Below, piece after piece: positions 9,404 through 18,836 of a DNA stretch of 64,000 bases. The translations under genes were made by a program, and so were the position numbers. This DNA is from a bacterium. Its GTDB lineage: Bacteria > Bacillota > Bacilli > Lactobacillales > Streptococcaceae. How positions within the stretch are numbered: the first letter of the stretch is position 1; every line of letters starts with the position of its first letter. The stretch covers positions 124,001-188,000 of the forward strand of contig CAJNBP010000001.1 in NCBI GenBank assembly GCA_905221035.1, in the 5' to 3' direction. The notes under the pieces were generated by a model. That model was not told where the DNA came from. It saw only the letters and a program-made list of their open reading frames with translations, and ran no database searches.

Positions 9404-9418
9404 TTTGTATCATAAACT

Positions 9419-12400
9419 ATGCCTAAACGTACTGATATTCAAAAAATTATGGTGATTGGTTCTGGTCCGATTATTATTGGTCAGGCTGCTGAGTTTGACT
9501 ACGCTGGGACCCAGGCTTGCTTGTCGTTGAAAGAGGAAGGTTATGAGGTTGTATTAGTTAACTCAAACCCTGCCACCATCATGACGGACAAGGAAATTGC
9601 TGATAAGGTTTACATTGAGCCAATTACACTTGAGTTTGTAACTCGTATTCTCCGTAAGGAACGTCCAGATGCCTTGCTTCCAACTCTTGGTGGTCAAACA
9701 GGGCTCAATATGGCCATGGAATTGTCTAAAAACGGTATTCTTGATGAGCTCGGTGTCGAACTTCTGGGAACTAAATTATCTGCCATTGACCAAGCTGAGG
9801 ATCGTGACCTCTTTAAACAATTGATGGAAGAATTGAACCAACCAATTCCAGAGTCTGAAATTGTTAACACAGTAGAAGAAGCAGTTGCCTTTGCAGCGAC
9901 AATTGGATACCCAGTCATTGTCCGTCCAGCCTTTACACTTGGTGGTACTGGTGGTGGTATGTGTGCCAACGAGGAAGAATTGCGTGAAATCGCTGAAAAC
10001 GGGTTGAAATTGTCACCTGTTACCCAATGTTTGATTGAGCGTTCAATTGCCGGTTTCAAGGAAATCGAATACGAAGTGATGCGTGACTCAGCTGACAATG
10101 CCCTCGTTGTTTGTAACATGGAAAACTTTGACCCAGTTGGGATTCACACAGGAGATTCTATTGTATTTGCCCCTGCGCAAACCATGTCAGACTATGAAAA
10201 CCAAATGCTCCGTGACGCGAGCTTGAGCATTATACGCGCTCTCAAAATTGAAGGTGGATGTAATGTTCAGTTGGCACTTGATCCACACAGCTTCAAGTAC
10301 TATGTCATTGAAGTAAACCCTCGTGTATCGCGTTCTTCAGCCCTTGCTTCTAAGGCGACAGGTTATCCGATTGCCAAATTGGCTGCTAAGATTGCCGTTG
10401 GTTTGACCTTGGATGAGGTTATCAACCCAGTCACAGGTTCAACCTACGCCATGTTTGAGCCAGCTCTTGACTACGTCGTTGCCAAGATTCCACGTTTCCC
10501 ATTTGACAAGTTTGAAAAAGGTGAGCGTCGTCTTGGTACTCAGATGAAGGCGACTGGAGAAGTCATGGCAATCGGTCGAAACATCGAAGAGTCGCTTCTT
10601 AAGGCTTGTCGTTCACTTGAAATTGGCGTTCACCACAATGAAATGCCTGAACTTGCAGCAGTTTCTGATGATGCCTTGATTGAAAAAGTTGTCAAAGCCC
10701 AAGATGATCGTCTCTTCTATGTGTCAGAAGCTATTCGCCGTGGTTACACTCCAGAAGAAATCGCTGAGCTTACAAAAATTGATATCTTTTACCTTGATAA
10801 ACTCTTGCATATCTTTGAAATCGAGCAGGAGTTGGGTGCCCATCCACAAGATCTAGAAGTTTTGAAAACTGCCAAACTCAATGGTTTCTCAGACCGTAAG
10901 ATTGCGGAACTTTGGGAAACGACTGCAGACCAAGTTCGCCAACTTCGTTTGGAAAATAAGATTGTCCCAGTTTACAAGATGGTTGATACCTGTGCGGCAG
11001 AGTTTGACTCTGAAACACCATATTTCTATTCAACCTATGGATGGGAAAATGAATCTATCAAGTCTGATAAGGAATCTGTACTTGTACTAGGTTCTGGTCC
11101 AATTCGTATCGGTCAAGGGGTTGAGTTTGACTACGCAACCGTTCACTCTGTTAAGGCTATACAGGCAGCTGGCTACGAAGCTATCATCATGAACTCAAAC
11201 CCAGAGACCGTTTCTACAGACTTCTCTGTATCAGATAAGCTTTATTTTGAGCCATTGACTTTCGAAGATGTTATGAATGTTATTGACCTAGAGCAACCAA
11301 AAGGAGTTATTGTTCAGTTCGGTGGTCAAACAGCTATCAACCTTGCGGAGCCATTGGCAAAAGCAGGTGTGACCATCCTAGGTACACAAGTTGCTGACCT
11401 AGACCGTGCCGAAGACCGTGACCTCTTTGAGCAAGCTCTCAAAGACTTAGATATTCCACAGCCACCTGGTCAAACGGCTACCAATGAAGAAGAAGCTGTT
11501 CTTGCAGCTCGCAAAATTGGTTTCCCAGTCCTCGTTCGTCCTTCTTATGTTTTGGGGGGACGTGCCATGGAAATCGTTGAAAACGAAGAAGACCTTCGTT
11601 CTTACATGCGTACGGCTGTTAAGGCTAGTCCAGACCACCCAGTTCTTGTCGACTCTTACATCGTTGGGCAAGAGTGCGAAGTTGATGCTATTTCAGACGG
11701 AGAAAATGTCCTTATTCCTGGCATCATGGAACATATCGAACGTGCCGGTGTCCACTCAGGTGACTCAATGGCCGTTTATCCTCCACAAACCTTGTCTCAA
11801 AAGGTGCAAGAAACAATCGCAGACTATACTAAACGCCTAGCAATCGGTCTTAACTGCCTTGGAATGATGAACATCCAGTTTGTTATCAAGGATGAAAAAG
11901 TCTACGTTATTGAGGTCAATCCACGTGCCAGCCGTACGGTTCCATTCCTTTCAAAAGTAACCAATATCCCTATGGCTCAGGTAGCGACTAAGCTCATCCT
12001 TGGTCAAAGACTTGAAGAACTTGGTTACCAAGATGGACTTTATCCAGAAAGTAGTCGAGTTCATATCAAGGCACCTGTCTTCTCCTTTACGAAACTAGCT
12101 AAGGTAGACAGCTTACTTGGTCCTGAAATGAAGTCAACAGGGGAAGTTATGGGTTCTGATACGACTTTGGAAAAAGCTCTCTATAAGGCCTTTGAAGCTT
12201 CTTACCTACACTTGCCAACTTTTGGAAATGTAGTCTTTACCATTGCTGATGATGCTAAAGAAGAAGCATTGGACTTGGCTCGTCGTTTCCAAAATATCGG
12301 CTACGGTATCCTCGCGACAGAAGGGACAGCAGCCTTCTTTGCTAGTCATGGCCTGCAAGCTCAACCTGTTGGTAAGATTGGTGATGATGATCAAGATATC

Positions 12401-12595
12401 CCAAGCTTTGTTCGCAAAGGGAAAATCCAAGCGATTATCAATACTGTCGGAACCAAACGAACTGCTGACGAAGATGGTGAGCAAATCCGTCGTTCAGCCA
12501 TTGAACACGGTGTGCCACTCTTTACAGCCTTAGATACAGCGAATGCTATGCTTAAGGTACTTGAAAGCCGTAGTTTTGTCACAGAAGCAATTTAA
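9419..12595 (+). CDS. carB: Carbamoyl-phosphate synthase large subunit
   Basis: A 1058-residue enzyme making carbamoyl phosphate from bicarbonate, ammonia and two ATP, feeding pyrimidine and arginine synthesis. Two homologous ATP-grasp halves are visible: half 1 starts [20 protein letters not shown] (about 12-31) with [12 protein letters not shown] (about 169-180). Half 2 starts [20 protein letters not shown] (about 556-575) with [14 protein letters not shown] (about 707-720). The C-terminal MGS-like allosteric domain follows about residue 930. No clear Shine-Dalgarno lies before the ATG (preceding bases GTATCATAAACT), unusual in this window. That fits control by the folded leader just upstream. 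Confidence 0.97.
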   Translation: MPKRTDIQKIMVIGSGPIIIGQAAEFDYAGTQACLSLKEEGYEVVLVNSNPATIMTDKEIADKVYIEPITLEFVTRILRKERPDALLPTLGGQTGLNMAMELSKNGILDELGVELLGTKLSAIDQAEDRDLFKQLMEELNQPIPESEIVNTVEEAVAFAATIGYPVIVRPAFTLGGTGGGMCANEEELREIAENGLKLSPVTQCLIERSIAGFKEIEYEVMRDSADNALVVCNMENFDPVGIHTGDSIVFAPAQTMSDYENQMLRDASLSIIRALKIEGGCNVQLALDPHSFKYYVIEVNPRVSRSSALASKATGYPIAKLAAKIAVGLTLDEVINPVTGSTYAMFEPALDYVVAKIPRFPFDKFEKGERRLGTQMKATGEVMAIGRNIEESLLKACRSLEIGVHHNEMPELAAVSDDALIEKVVKAQDDRLFYVSEAIRRGYTPEEIAELTKIDIFYLDKLLHIFEIEQELGAHPQDLEVLKTAKLNGFSDRKIAELWETTADQVRQLRLENKIVPVYKMVDTCAAEFDSETPYFYSTYGWENESIKSDKESVLVLGSGPIRIGQGVEFDYATVHSVKAIQAAGYEAIIMNSNPETVSTDFSVSDKLYFEPLTFEDVMNVIDLEQPKGVIVQFGGQTAINLAEPLAKAGVTILGTQVADLDRAEDRDLFEQALKDLDIPQPPGQTATNEEEAVLAARKIGFPVLVRPSYVLGGRAMEIVENEEDLRSYMRTAVKASPDHPVLVDSYIVGQECEVDAISDGENVLIPGIMEHIERAGVHSGDSMAVYPPQTLSQKVQETIADYTKRLAIGLNCLGMMNIQFVIKDEKVYVIEVNPRASRTVPFLSKVTNIPMAQVATKLILGQRLEELGYQDGLYPESSRVHIKAPVFSFTKLAKVDSLLGPEMKSTGEVMGSDTTLEKALYKAFEASYLHLPTFGNVVFTIADDAKEEALDLARRFQNIGYGILATEGTAAFFASHGLQAQPVGKIGDDDQDIPSFVRKGKIQAIINTVGTKRTADEDGEQIRRSAIEHGVPLFTALDTANAMLKVLESRSFVTEAI

Positions 12596-12597
12596 AT

Positions 12598-12633
12598 AGA
12601 AAAAAGAGAAGGTGTAACGATCTTCTCTTTTTT
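12598..12633 (+). terminator. Bidirectional terminator between carB and licD2
   Basis: A symmetric hairpin with arms AAAAAAGAGAAG and CTTCTCTTTTTT. The A run on one side and the T run on the other allow it to serve carB on the plus strand and licD2 on the minus strand, the two convergent genes. Confidence 0.85.
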
Positions 12634-12664
12634 GTTATATTTTTTCTTGTAAACTACTGCTTAA

Positions 12665-13474
12665 TCAGTTTTTGCGATAAGCTTTAATGCTATGACTATA
12701 CCATTCTTGCATTTCTTTTGATGGTGGTGTCATATAATCACCATACATCTGGGTTAAAAATTGGTCATATTTTTTGGGAACAGGTAGCATACGGCCTTCA
12801 AACTCAGTTAAGATGAGTTCTTTAAAGGTATCAACTGGGAATACTTCTTTCATTCCTTCCTTACCAATCCCAATTCCTCCCTCATATTGAGGATTGCTAG
12901 TTGCAGCATTTTTGACTAGCTGATCAATTTTCTTGTAAAAGTAGCGAGGATTGACAAAGCGGAGGGCATACCAGCTACATAATCTTAGAAAATCTTTTAA
13001 CTTGCTGTCACCGTGAACTGCGCGTGATTTTTTGATATAAGCTAGTTGACGAAGGGCTACATACTTATAGCTCTTGTCGACAATGCTCAAATCTGTAAAT
13101 CGATCAATTGGAAATACGTCAATAAAGAGACTAGTGTCATGACGCTTGTACTTGACATGGTCTTTGATAACAGTAGATGTATCCAAAATAGATGCGAAAT
13201 TATGGAAGTACCAAGAAGAGGTATCGTAGGAAAGAACCTTATAGCGAGGGTGATTTTCTTCCTCAATGATCTTCAATAAGCGCTCATAATCTTCACGATA
13301 GAGAGAAATATCAATATCATCATCCCAAGGAATCATACCTTTGTGGCGGATAGCTCCAAGCATGGTTCCATAACTGAGAAAATAAGGAATATTATGTTTT
13401 TTACAAGTCTCATCAATATAATCTAGCAGGGCTAGTTGGATTTCTTTAATTTCTTCTTTTTCTAAATATTGCAT
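12665..13474 (-). CDS. licD2: LicD2 phosphocholine transferase
   Basis: A 269-residue LicD-family (nucleotidyltransferase-fold) phosphocholine transferase that adds phosphocholine from CDP-choline to teichoic-acid repeat units. The family core is at the N-terminus: SYGTMLGAIRHKGMIPWDDDIDI (about residues 34-56), where the acidic DDDID cluster binds metal and CDP-choline. Then LFIDVFPIDRF (about 123-133). I chose ATG 13474, with GGAGG 8 bases upstream, over a longer frame start inside licD1. It lies one base after licD1, in the tacF-licD1-licD2 transcript. Assignment as licD2 rather than licD1 follows the known pneumococcal gene order. Confidence 0.9.
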   Translation of the reverse strand: MQYLEKEEIKEIQLALLDYIDETCKKHNIPYFLSYGTMLGAIRHKGMIPWDDDIDISLYREDYERLLKIIEEENHPRYKVLSYDTSSWYFHNFASILDTSTVIKDHVKYKRHDTSLFIDVFPIDRFTDLSIVDKSYKYVALRQLAYIKKSRAVHGDSKLKDFLRLCSWYALRFVNPRYFYKKIDQLVKNAATSNPQYEGGIGIGKEGMKEVFPVDTFKELILTEFEGRMLPVPKKYDQFLTQMYGDYMTPPSKEMQEWYSHSIKAYRKN

Positions 13475-13475
13475 C

Positions 13476-14279
13476 CTAATCCTCCAATTTGTAGGCATGA
13501 AATTCATGACTGTAGAAGCGTTTTTCTTCAGGTGGCAAGGTCATATAATCCCCATAAAATTGAGTCAAAATAGTATCAAATTTTTCAGGTGCAGGAAGAC
13601 TTAAATTCTCAAAGGGTAAATCAATTGTGTTATCAAAGGTACCACTTGGGAAGACTTCCTTTTCTTTAAATTTAGAAGGGATAAAGGCCATATATTGACC
13701 ATTCTCACGACTATATTTTTGAATTTCTTTCTCGATTTTATTTGCAAAATAACGAGGAGAAACAGGTCGAAGGAGCAACCAAAAGGCTGTTCGTATCCAA
13801 TCTTTTAAAAGGCTGTCTTTATAGACGATATTTTTGTGTTTGCTGAAAGACAGAAGTTTGAAGCTTTCCAGTTTATAACAAGTATCAATGACTTTAGGAT
13901 CATCAAATCGGTCCATAGGGAAAATGTCAATAAAAACACCAGACTCATAGGTTTTCGTATTTCGAGTATCGATTATTTTGGTTGTACTGTCGGTGATTTT
14001 GATAAAGTTATTAAAGTAGTTCTTATCTGTCTCTAAGGATAAGAGCCTATATTTGCTTTTTTCCTTTTGAAAAATGTTAATAAATCGTTGATAGTCTTCT
14101 CGAGGCATGGATAAATCAATATCGTCGTCCCAAGGAATAAAGCCCTCATGTCGAACTGCCCCAATCAGGGTCCCGTAGTTAATAATATAGTTGATATTGT
14201 GCTTTTTACAGAGAGTATCAATATAATCCAAAATTTCTAATTCAATTTGTTTGGCATCTTCAATGGTTAGTTGTTTCAT
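13476..14279 (-). CDS. licD1: LicD1 phosphocholine transferase
   Basis: A 267-residue paralogue of the downstream licD2. It has the same LicD core, NYGTLIGAVRHEGFIPWDDDID (about residues 33-54), followed by VFIDIFPMDRF (about 120-130) and a shared C-terminal block ending QFYGDYMTLPPEEKRFYSHE. Known pneumococcal LicD1 and LicD2 attach phosphocholine to the two GalNAc residues of the teichoic-acid repeat. It sits nine bases after tacF. The two proteins clearly arose by duplication, but their sequences have diverged well, so recombination between them is unlikely to be frequent. Confidence 0.9.
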   Translation of the reverse strand: MKQLTIEDAKQIELEILDYIDTLCKKHNINYIINYGTLIGAVRHEGFIPWDDDIDLSMPREDYQRFINIFQKEKSKYRLLSLETDKNYFNNFIKITDSTTKIIDTRNTKTYESGVFIDIFPMDRFDDPKVIDTCYKLESFKLLSFSKHKNIVYKDSLLKDWIRTAFWLLLRPVSPRYFANKIEKEIQKYSRENGQYMAFIPSKFKEKEVFPSGTFDNTIDLPFENLSLPAPEKFDTILTQFYGDYMTLPPEEKRFYSHEFHAYKLED

Positions 14280-14288
14280 TTTAAACTC

Positions 14289-15776
14289 CTATAATCTTTT
14301 GAATTTATTTTTTAAGGCTAAGACATGGTTTAAAAATTCATAGAAAATGCTATCTTTGGTAAAGATTAGTAGGCCAATATAAGAGATAGCTGATAGCAAG
14401 ACAATCAAACCAGTATTAATCAAAAACGGCAAATTAATGACCATATCCACAGGATACAAGAAATTAATCAGGAAATAAATTGCTACAAAGGAAAGTGAAA
14501 AGAGAGAGTATCGAACAGTATAGCTGAAGATATGTCCCAAGTGAATAAGCTGTTTTCTATGGATGAAAATGATATAGAAAACAAGTAGAGAGGCCTCTGA
14601 TAGCATAGTTGTGAGTAGGTAGTATTCAGGAGCCACTATATGGTTGAAAAAGAGGAGACTATTTAAGCCCAAATTGAGTAGCCCAGCAAAGACTGTATAG
14701 ACTGTGATACGTTTTTCATAGCCATTTGTAAAGAGAATTTGGGAACCAAGAATGGTATCTAGTGCTAGGATAATCGTTCGAAAAGCGAAGAGAGAGGTCA
14801 AGATGCCGCCCCCGATATATTTTTCACTACCGTAAAGGAGGATAGCATTTGGTCCTAAAACCATTAGCCCAAAACTTAAAGGAATGATAAAGAAGTTAAA
14901 GATTCGACTACCTCTATTAACCAAGGAAACATAGGCTTCTTTGTCTCCTTTCCCCAGATAATAACTGAGACGGGGTACACTCACTCCAATTGCACCTGTC
15001 ACAACACCAGCTATAACGGTCACAATTCGTTGGGCCATGGTATAGTAACTAACGTTGACATCAATCCCTGTTTTAACGAGGAAGAGGCGATCTAAAAAAG
15101 TAAAGAGCATATTGGCATTGGCAAAGACCAACATGGCTGTCAAAGGGAGAAAGAGTGGTTTAAAATCACTTAAGTGAATTTTAACAAGTTTGATGTCTCT
15201 TTTTATCCAAAAATAACTAATCAGGTAGTTAATCAGTGTCGATAAACTCATCACCAGTGTATAGATAACAATATCGTGCTCATTTTTGACAAAAAGGAAA
15301 ATAGAGACCAACATCAGGATACGGATGAAGGCAGTTTTGTAAAAGAGAAAACTGTAATTTTCCAGAGCTTCATTGACCCACTCGATTGAAAAAATTTGGG
15401 CAATGAGTTGAATCCCCATAACAAGGTAGACCTTTTTGACGATTGGATTATCAGTAAAGAAGAGAGGATAGGCAAGGATATAGACAGCGGTGGTCAAAAT
15501 TGTACAAGCTATGCACAAATAAAAAAGACTAGAGAAGGTTCTATTCAGATCTTTTTTGTTATCCTTGACATTACTGATGGCTCGTAAACCATAGTTATAG
15601 ACCCCATAAGTCGCAAAGGGCAAGAAAAATGACAAAATAGTATCAACTGAGTTGAAGTAACCATAGTCAGTCCGGTCCAAGACACGCGCGACGTAGGTTC
15701 CAGTTAAGATGGGAAAAATAATATTCAAGACACGAATTCCCATGTAAGATAGAGCATTTAATTTTATACTTTTCAT
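14289..15776 (-). CDS. tacF: TacF teichoic-acid repeat-unit flippase
   Basis: A 495-residue polytopic membrane protein of the MOP/Wzx flippase family with about 12-14 hydrophobic helices throughout. It begins MKSIKLNALSYMGIRVLNII with the conserved VARVLDRTDYGYFN block at about residues 29-42. In pneumococci TacF moves choline-decorated teichoic-acid precursors across the membrane, and point changes in it relieve the choline requirement. It is the first gene of the minus-strand transcript with licD1 and licD2. An extended -10 TGA-TATAAT lies at 15804-15796 (minus strand), and GAGGT precedes the ATG. Function is inferred from locus position and family. Confidence 0.9.
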   Translation of the reverse strand: MKSIKLNALSYMGIRVLNIIFPILTGTYVARVLDRTDYGYFNSVDTILSFFLPFATYGVYNYGLRAISNVKDNKKDLNRTFSSLFYLCIACTILTTAVYILAYPLFFTDNPIVKKVYLVMGIQLIAQIFSIEWVNEALENYSFLFYKTAFIRILMLVSIFLFVKNEHDIVIYTLVMSLSTLINYLISYFWIKRDIKLVKIHLSDFKPLFLPLTAMLVFANANMLFTFLDRLFLVKTGIDVNVSYYTMAQRIVTVIAGVVTGAIGVSVPRLSYYLGKGDKEAYVSLVNRGSRIFNFFIIPLSFGLMVLGPNAILLYGSEKYIGGGILTSLFAFRTIILALDTILGSQILFTNGYEKRITVYTVFAGLLNLGLNSLLFFNHIVAPEYYLLTTMLSEASLLVFYIIFIHRKQLIHLGHIFSYTVRYSLFSLSFVAIYFLINFLYPVDMVINLPFLINTGLIVLLSAISYIGLLIFTKDSIFYEFLNHVLALKNKFKRL

Positions 15777-15835
15777 TCAATTTACCTCGTTTTTCATTAT
15801 ATCATAAAGTCAGCTAATAAGAAATGAAGGGCAGT

Positions 15836-15942
15836 AATACTCTTCGAAAATCTCTTCAAACCACGTCAGCGTCGCCTTACCGTACTCAAGTACAGCTTAC
15901 GGCTAGCTTCCTAGTTTGCTTTTTGATTTTCATTGAGTATAA
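15836..15942 (+). repeat. BOX element, A-C form without a B module
   Basis: Sequence from AATACTCTTCG through ATTTTCATTGAGTAT. The A module (AATACTCTTCGAAAATCTC..., ending near CTTACCGTA) is joined directly to the C module (CTTACGGCTAGCTTCCTAG...), with no B module. It matches the element at 35886-36130 in both flanking modules. BOX elements are repeated intergenic sequences of pneumococci and relatives that may be mobilised in trans and form stable RNA. It lies between the divergent tacF and tarI promoters. Confidence 0.93.
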
Positions 15943-15976
15943 GTCCAGTAATCACTTTGAAGTTTCAAAGCTTAAT

Positions 15977-15993
15977 TTTAAGTTTTCTTTAAG
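15977..15993 (+). promoter_or_regulatory. CiaR-type binding site upstream of tarI-licC operon
   Basis: TTTAAG-TTTTC-TTTAAG, an exact match to the direct repeat TTTAAG-N5-TTTAAG recognised by the CiaR response regulator. A possible -10, TATTAT, is at 16001-16006. In pneumococcus the lic operon is a known CiaR target with an upstream CiaR-dependent promoter, which agrees with this position. The gap 15777-16215 thus holds the tacF promoter, a BOX element, this site, an inverted repeat (16033-16078) and the promoter at 16169. Confidence 0.8.
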
Positions 15994-16165
15994 GAAACTA
16001 TATTATTCTAAAGAACTCTAAAATTTCACAGCCATTTATTAGTAATGACTACAGAATTCCTAGTTATTACTAGAAATGGACTAGTTTCTTTGAATAATAG
16101 AACTGCTTAACCCTCCTATTCTAGAAAGGGAGGTCCAGTATTTCTTTCATGATAGGACTAGATTG

Positions 16166-16174
16166 TGGTATAAT
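16166..16174 (+). promoter_or_regulatory. Second, extended -10 promoter of the tarI-licC operon
   Basis: TGG-TATAAT (16166-16174), about 40 bases before the tarI ATG, without a good -35, which is acceptable for an extended -10. Just upstream is an imperfect hairpin ACCCTCC...GGGAGGT (16110-16135). With the CiaR site it gives the operon two promoters. Confidence 0.65.
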
Positions 16175-16215
16175 AGAGAGAATAAGTTTTTTTAGTAAGA
16201 CAAAGGAGAAAATAG

Positions 16216-16923
16216 ATGATTTATGCAGGAATTCTTGCCGGTGGAACTGGCACACGCATGGGAATCAGTAACTTGCCAAAACAATTTTTAGAGCTAGGTG
16301 ATCGACCTATTTTGATTCATACAATTGAAAAATTTGTCTTGGAACCAAGCATTGAAAAAATTGTGGTTGGTGTTCATGGAGACTGGGTTTCTCATGCTGA
16401 AGATCTTGTAGATAAATATCTGCCTCTTCATAAGGAACGTATCATCATTACAAAGGGTGGTGCTGACCGTAATACGAGTATTGAGAAAATCATTGAAGCC
16501 ATTGATGCTTATCGTCCGCTTACTCCAGAGGATATCGTTGTTACACACGATTCTGTTCGTCCATTTATTACACTTCGCATGATTCAAGACAATATCAAAC
16601 TTGCCCAAAATCATGACGCAGTGGACACAGTGGTAGAAGCGGTTGATACTATCGTTGAAAGCACTAATGGTCAATTTATTACAGATATTCCAAATCGTGC
16701 TCACCTTTATCAAGGACAAACACCTCAAACATTCCGTTGCAAGGACTTCATGGACCTTTACGGCTCTCTCTCTGCTGAAGAGAAAGAAATCTTAACAGAT
16801 GCATGTAAAATCTTTGTCATTAAAGGAAAAGATGTAGCCTTGGCCAAGGGTGAATATTCAAATCTAAAAATTACAACAGTAACAGATTTGAAGATTGCAA
16901 AAAGTATGATTGAGAAAGACTAG
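16216..16923 (+). CDS. tarI: TarI ribitol-5-phosphate cytidylyltransferase
   Basis: A 235-residue enzyme making CDP-ribitol from CTP and ribitol 5-phosphate for teichoic-acid repeat units. It belongs to the IspD/TarI nucleotidyltransferase family: GILAGGTGTRMG (about residues 5-16) binds CTP, and VTHDSVRPFI (about 112-121) and the Lys-containing TDLKIAK end are also family features. IspD itself is the alternative, but the tarJ neighbour and the choline operon favour TarI. It starts the operon tarI-tarJ-licA-licB-licC. AAAGGAG precedes the ATG. Confidence 0.92.
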   Translation: MIYAGILAGGTGTRMGISNLPKQFLELGDRPILIHTIEKFVLEPSIEKIVVGVHGDWVSHAEDLVDKYLPLHKERIIITKGGADRNTSIEKIIEAIDAYRPLTPEDIVVTHDSVRPFITLRMIQDNIKLAQNHDAVDTVVEAVDTIVESTNGQFITDIPNRAHLYQGQTPQTFRCKDFMDLYGSLSAEEKEILTDACKIFVIKGKDVALAKGEYSNLKITTVTDLKIAKSMIEKD

Positions 16924-16927
16924 TAAA

Positions 16928-17950
16928 ATGATTAATCAAATTTATCAACTAACTAAGCCTAAGTTTATCAATGTCAAATACCAGGAAGAGGCTATTGACC
17001 AAGAGAATCGTATCCTTATCCGTCCCAACTACATGGCGGTCTGTCATGCGGATCAGCGTTACTACCAAGGAAAACGTGATCCAAAGATTTTGAATAAAAA
17101 GCTTCCAATGGCAATGATTCACGAGTCATGTGGAACCGTTATTTCTGACCCGACAGGAACCTACGAGGTTGGGCAAAAAGTTGTCATGATTCCCAATCAG
17201 CCTCCTATGCAGAGTGATGAAGAATTCTATGAAAACTACATGACAGGGACCCATTTCTTGTCTAGTGGCTTTGATGGCTTTATGAGAGAGTTTGTTTCTC
17301 TCCCTAAAGATCGTGTGGTGGCTTATGATGCTATCGAGGATACGGTTGCAGCCATTACAGAATTTGTCAGTGTCGGCATGCACGCTATGAATCGTCTATT
17401 GACTCTTGCTCATAGCAAGCGGGACCGAATCGCCGTTATCGGAGATGGAAGTTTAGCTTTTGTGGTTGCCAATATTATCAATTATACTTTGCCAGAAGCA
17501 GAGATTGTGGTTATTGGTCGTCATTGGGAAAAGTTGGAACTCTTCTCTTTTGCCAAAGAATGCTATATCACTGATAATATTCCTGAGGATTTGACCTTTG
17601 ACCATGCTTTTGAGTGTTGTGGTGGTGATGGTACTGGACCAGCTATTAATGACTTGATTCGCTACATTCGTCCTCAGGGAACGATTCTCATGATGGGAGT
17701 TAGCGAGTATAAAGTTAACATCAATACACGCGATGCCTTAGAAAAAGGATTGCTCTTGGTTGGTTCCTCTCGTTCTGGTCGCATTGATTTTGAAAATGCG
17801 ATTCAAATGATGGAAGTCAAGAAATTCGCTAATCGTCTTAAAAATATCCTTTATCTAGAAGAACCTGTAAGAGAAATTAAAGATATTCACCGTGTCTTTG
17901 CGACCGATTTAAATACAGCCTTTAAAACTGTGTTTAAGTGGGAAGTATAA
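16928..17950 (+). CDS. tarJ: TarJ ribulose-5-phosphate reductase (alcohol dehydrogenase family)
   Basis: A 340-residue zinc-dependent medium-chain dehydrogenase that reduces ribulose 5-phosphate to ribitol 5-phosphate with NADPH, supplying TarI. CHADQRYY (about 36-43) is at the catalytic-zinc Cys position, with MIHESCGTV downstream. The Rossmann dinucleotide motif is VIGDGSLAFVVANI (about 171-184). I chose ATG 16928, four bases after the tarI stop, over a frame start inside tarI. No strong Shine-Dalgarno is seen apart from GAAAGAC within the tarI end. Role is inferred from the tarIJ pair. Confidence 0.9.
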   Translation: MINQIYQLTKPKFINVKYQEEAIDQENRILIRPNYMAVCHADQRYYQGKRDPKILNKKLPMAMIHESCGTVISDPTGTYEVGQKVVMIPNQPPMQSDEEFYENYMTGTHFLSSGFDGFMREFVSLPKDRVVAYDAIEDTVAAITEFVSVGMHAMNRLLTLAHSKRDRIAVIGDGSLAFVVANIINYTLPEAEIVVIGRHWEKLELFSFAKECYITDNIPEDLTFDHAFECCGGDGTGPAINDLIRYIRPQGTILMMGVSEYKVNINTRDALEKGLLLVGSSRSGRIDFENAIQMMEVKKFANRLKNILYLEEPVREIKDIHRVFATDLNTAFKTVFKWEV

Positions 17951-17966
17951 GTGCTGGAGGTTAATT

Positions 17967-18836
17967 GTGGAGAAAATCATTAAAGAAAAAATTTCTTCTT
18001 TACTTAGTGCAGAAGAGGAAGTCCTCAGTGTTGAACAACTGGGGGGAATGACCAATCAAAACTATTTGGTCAAAACAACAAATAAGCAATACATTGTTAA
18101 GTTCTTTGGTAAAGGGACAGAAAAACTGATCAATCGTCAAGATGAAAAGTATAATCTTGAACTACTAAAAGATTTAGACTTAGATGTAAAAAATTATCTT
18201 TTTGATATTGAAGCTGGTATCAAAGTAAATGAGTATATCGAATCTGCGATTACGCTTGATTCAACGTCAATCAAGACTAAATTTGATAAAATTACTCCAA
18301 TTTTACAAACTATTCATGCGTCTGGTAAGGAATTAAGAGGAGAATTTGCTCCCTTTGAAGAAATCAAAAAATACGAAACCTTAATTGAAGAAAAAATCCC
18401 CTATGCCAACTATGAAGCTGTTCGAGAAGAAGTCTTCTCCCTAGAGAAAAGACTGGCTGACTTAGGTGTTGACAGAAAATCTTGTCATATCGATTTGGTG
18501 CCTGAAAACTTTATCGAGTCACCACAAGGACGACTTTATCTGATTGACTGGGAATATTCATCAATGAACGATCCAATGTGGGATTTGGCTGCTCTCTTTT
18601 TAGAGTCTGAGTTCACTCTTCAAGAGGAAGAAGCTTTCTTGTCTCACTATGAGAGTGAGCAAACACCTGTCTCTCGTGAAAAGATTGCCATTTATAAAAT
18701 TTTACAAGATACTATTTGGAGTCTATGGACAGTCTATAAGGAAGAGCAAGGTGCAGATTTTGGTGACTATGGTGTGAATCGTTATCAAAGAGCTGTTAAA
18801 GGTTTGTCCTATTATGGAGGTTTAGATGAAAAATAA
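17967..18836 (+). CDS. licA: LicA choline kinase
   Basis: A 289-residue kinase that phosphorylates choline with ATP, the first intracellular step of phosphocholine decoration. The choline/aminoglycoside-kinase fold shows GGMTNQNYLVK (about residues 26-36, nucleotide loop), the Brenner motif SCHIDLVPENFI (about 173-184) with catalytic Asp, and the metal-binding LIDWEYSSMNDPMWDLA (about 194-210). It starts with GTG after GGAGGTTAATT and overlaps licB by 11 bases, implying coupled translation. Confidence 0.95.
   Translation: MEKIIKEKISSLLSAEEEVLSVEQLGGMTNQNYLVKTTNKQYIVKFFGKGTEKLINRQDEKYNLELLKDLDLDVKNYLFDIEAGIKVNEYIESAITLDSTSIKTKFDKITPILQTIHASGKELRGEFAPFEEIKKYETLIEEKIPYANYEAVREEVFSLEKRLADLGVDRKSCHIDLVPENFIESPQGRLYLIDWEYSSMNDPMWDLAALFLESEFTLQEEEAFLSHYESEQTPVSREKIAIYKILQDTIWSLWTVYKEEQGADFGDYGVNRYQRAVKGLSYYGGLDEK

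Noticed and set aside
8028-12595. Insertion sequence in the carA-carB gap
   Set aside because: No transposase reading frame or target duplication; the gap is explained by a promoter and RNA structure.
15824-16021. 65-codon ORF across the BOX element
   Set aside because: It is the translation of a BOX repeat; the same peptide recurs at 35880 for the same reason.
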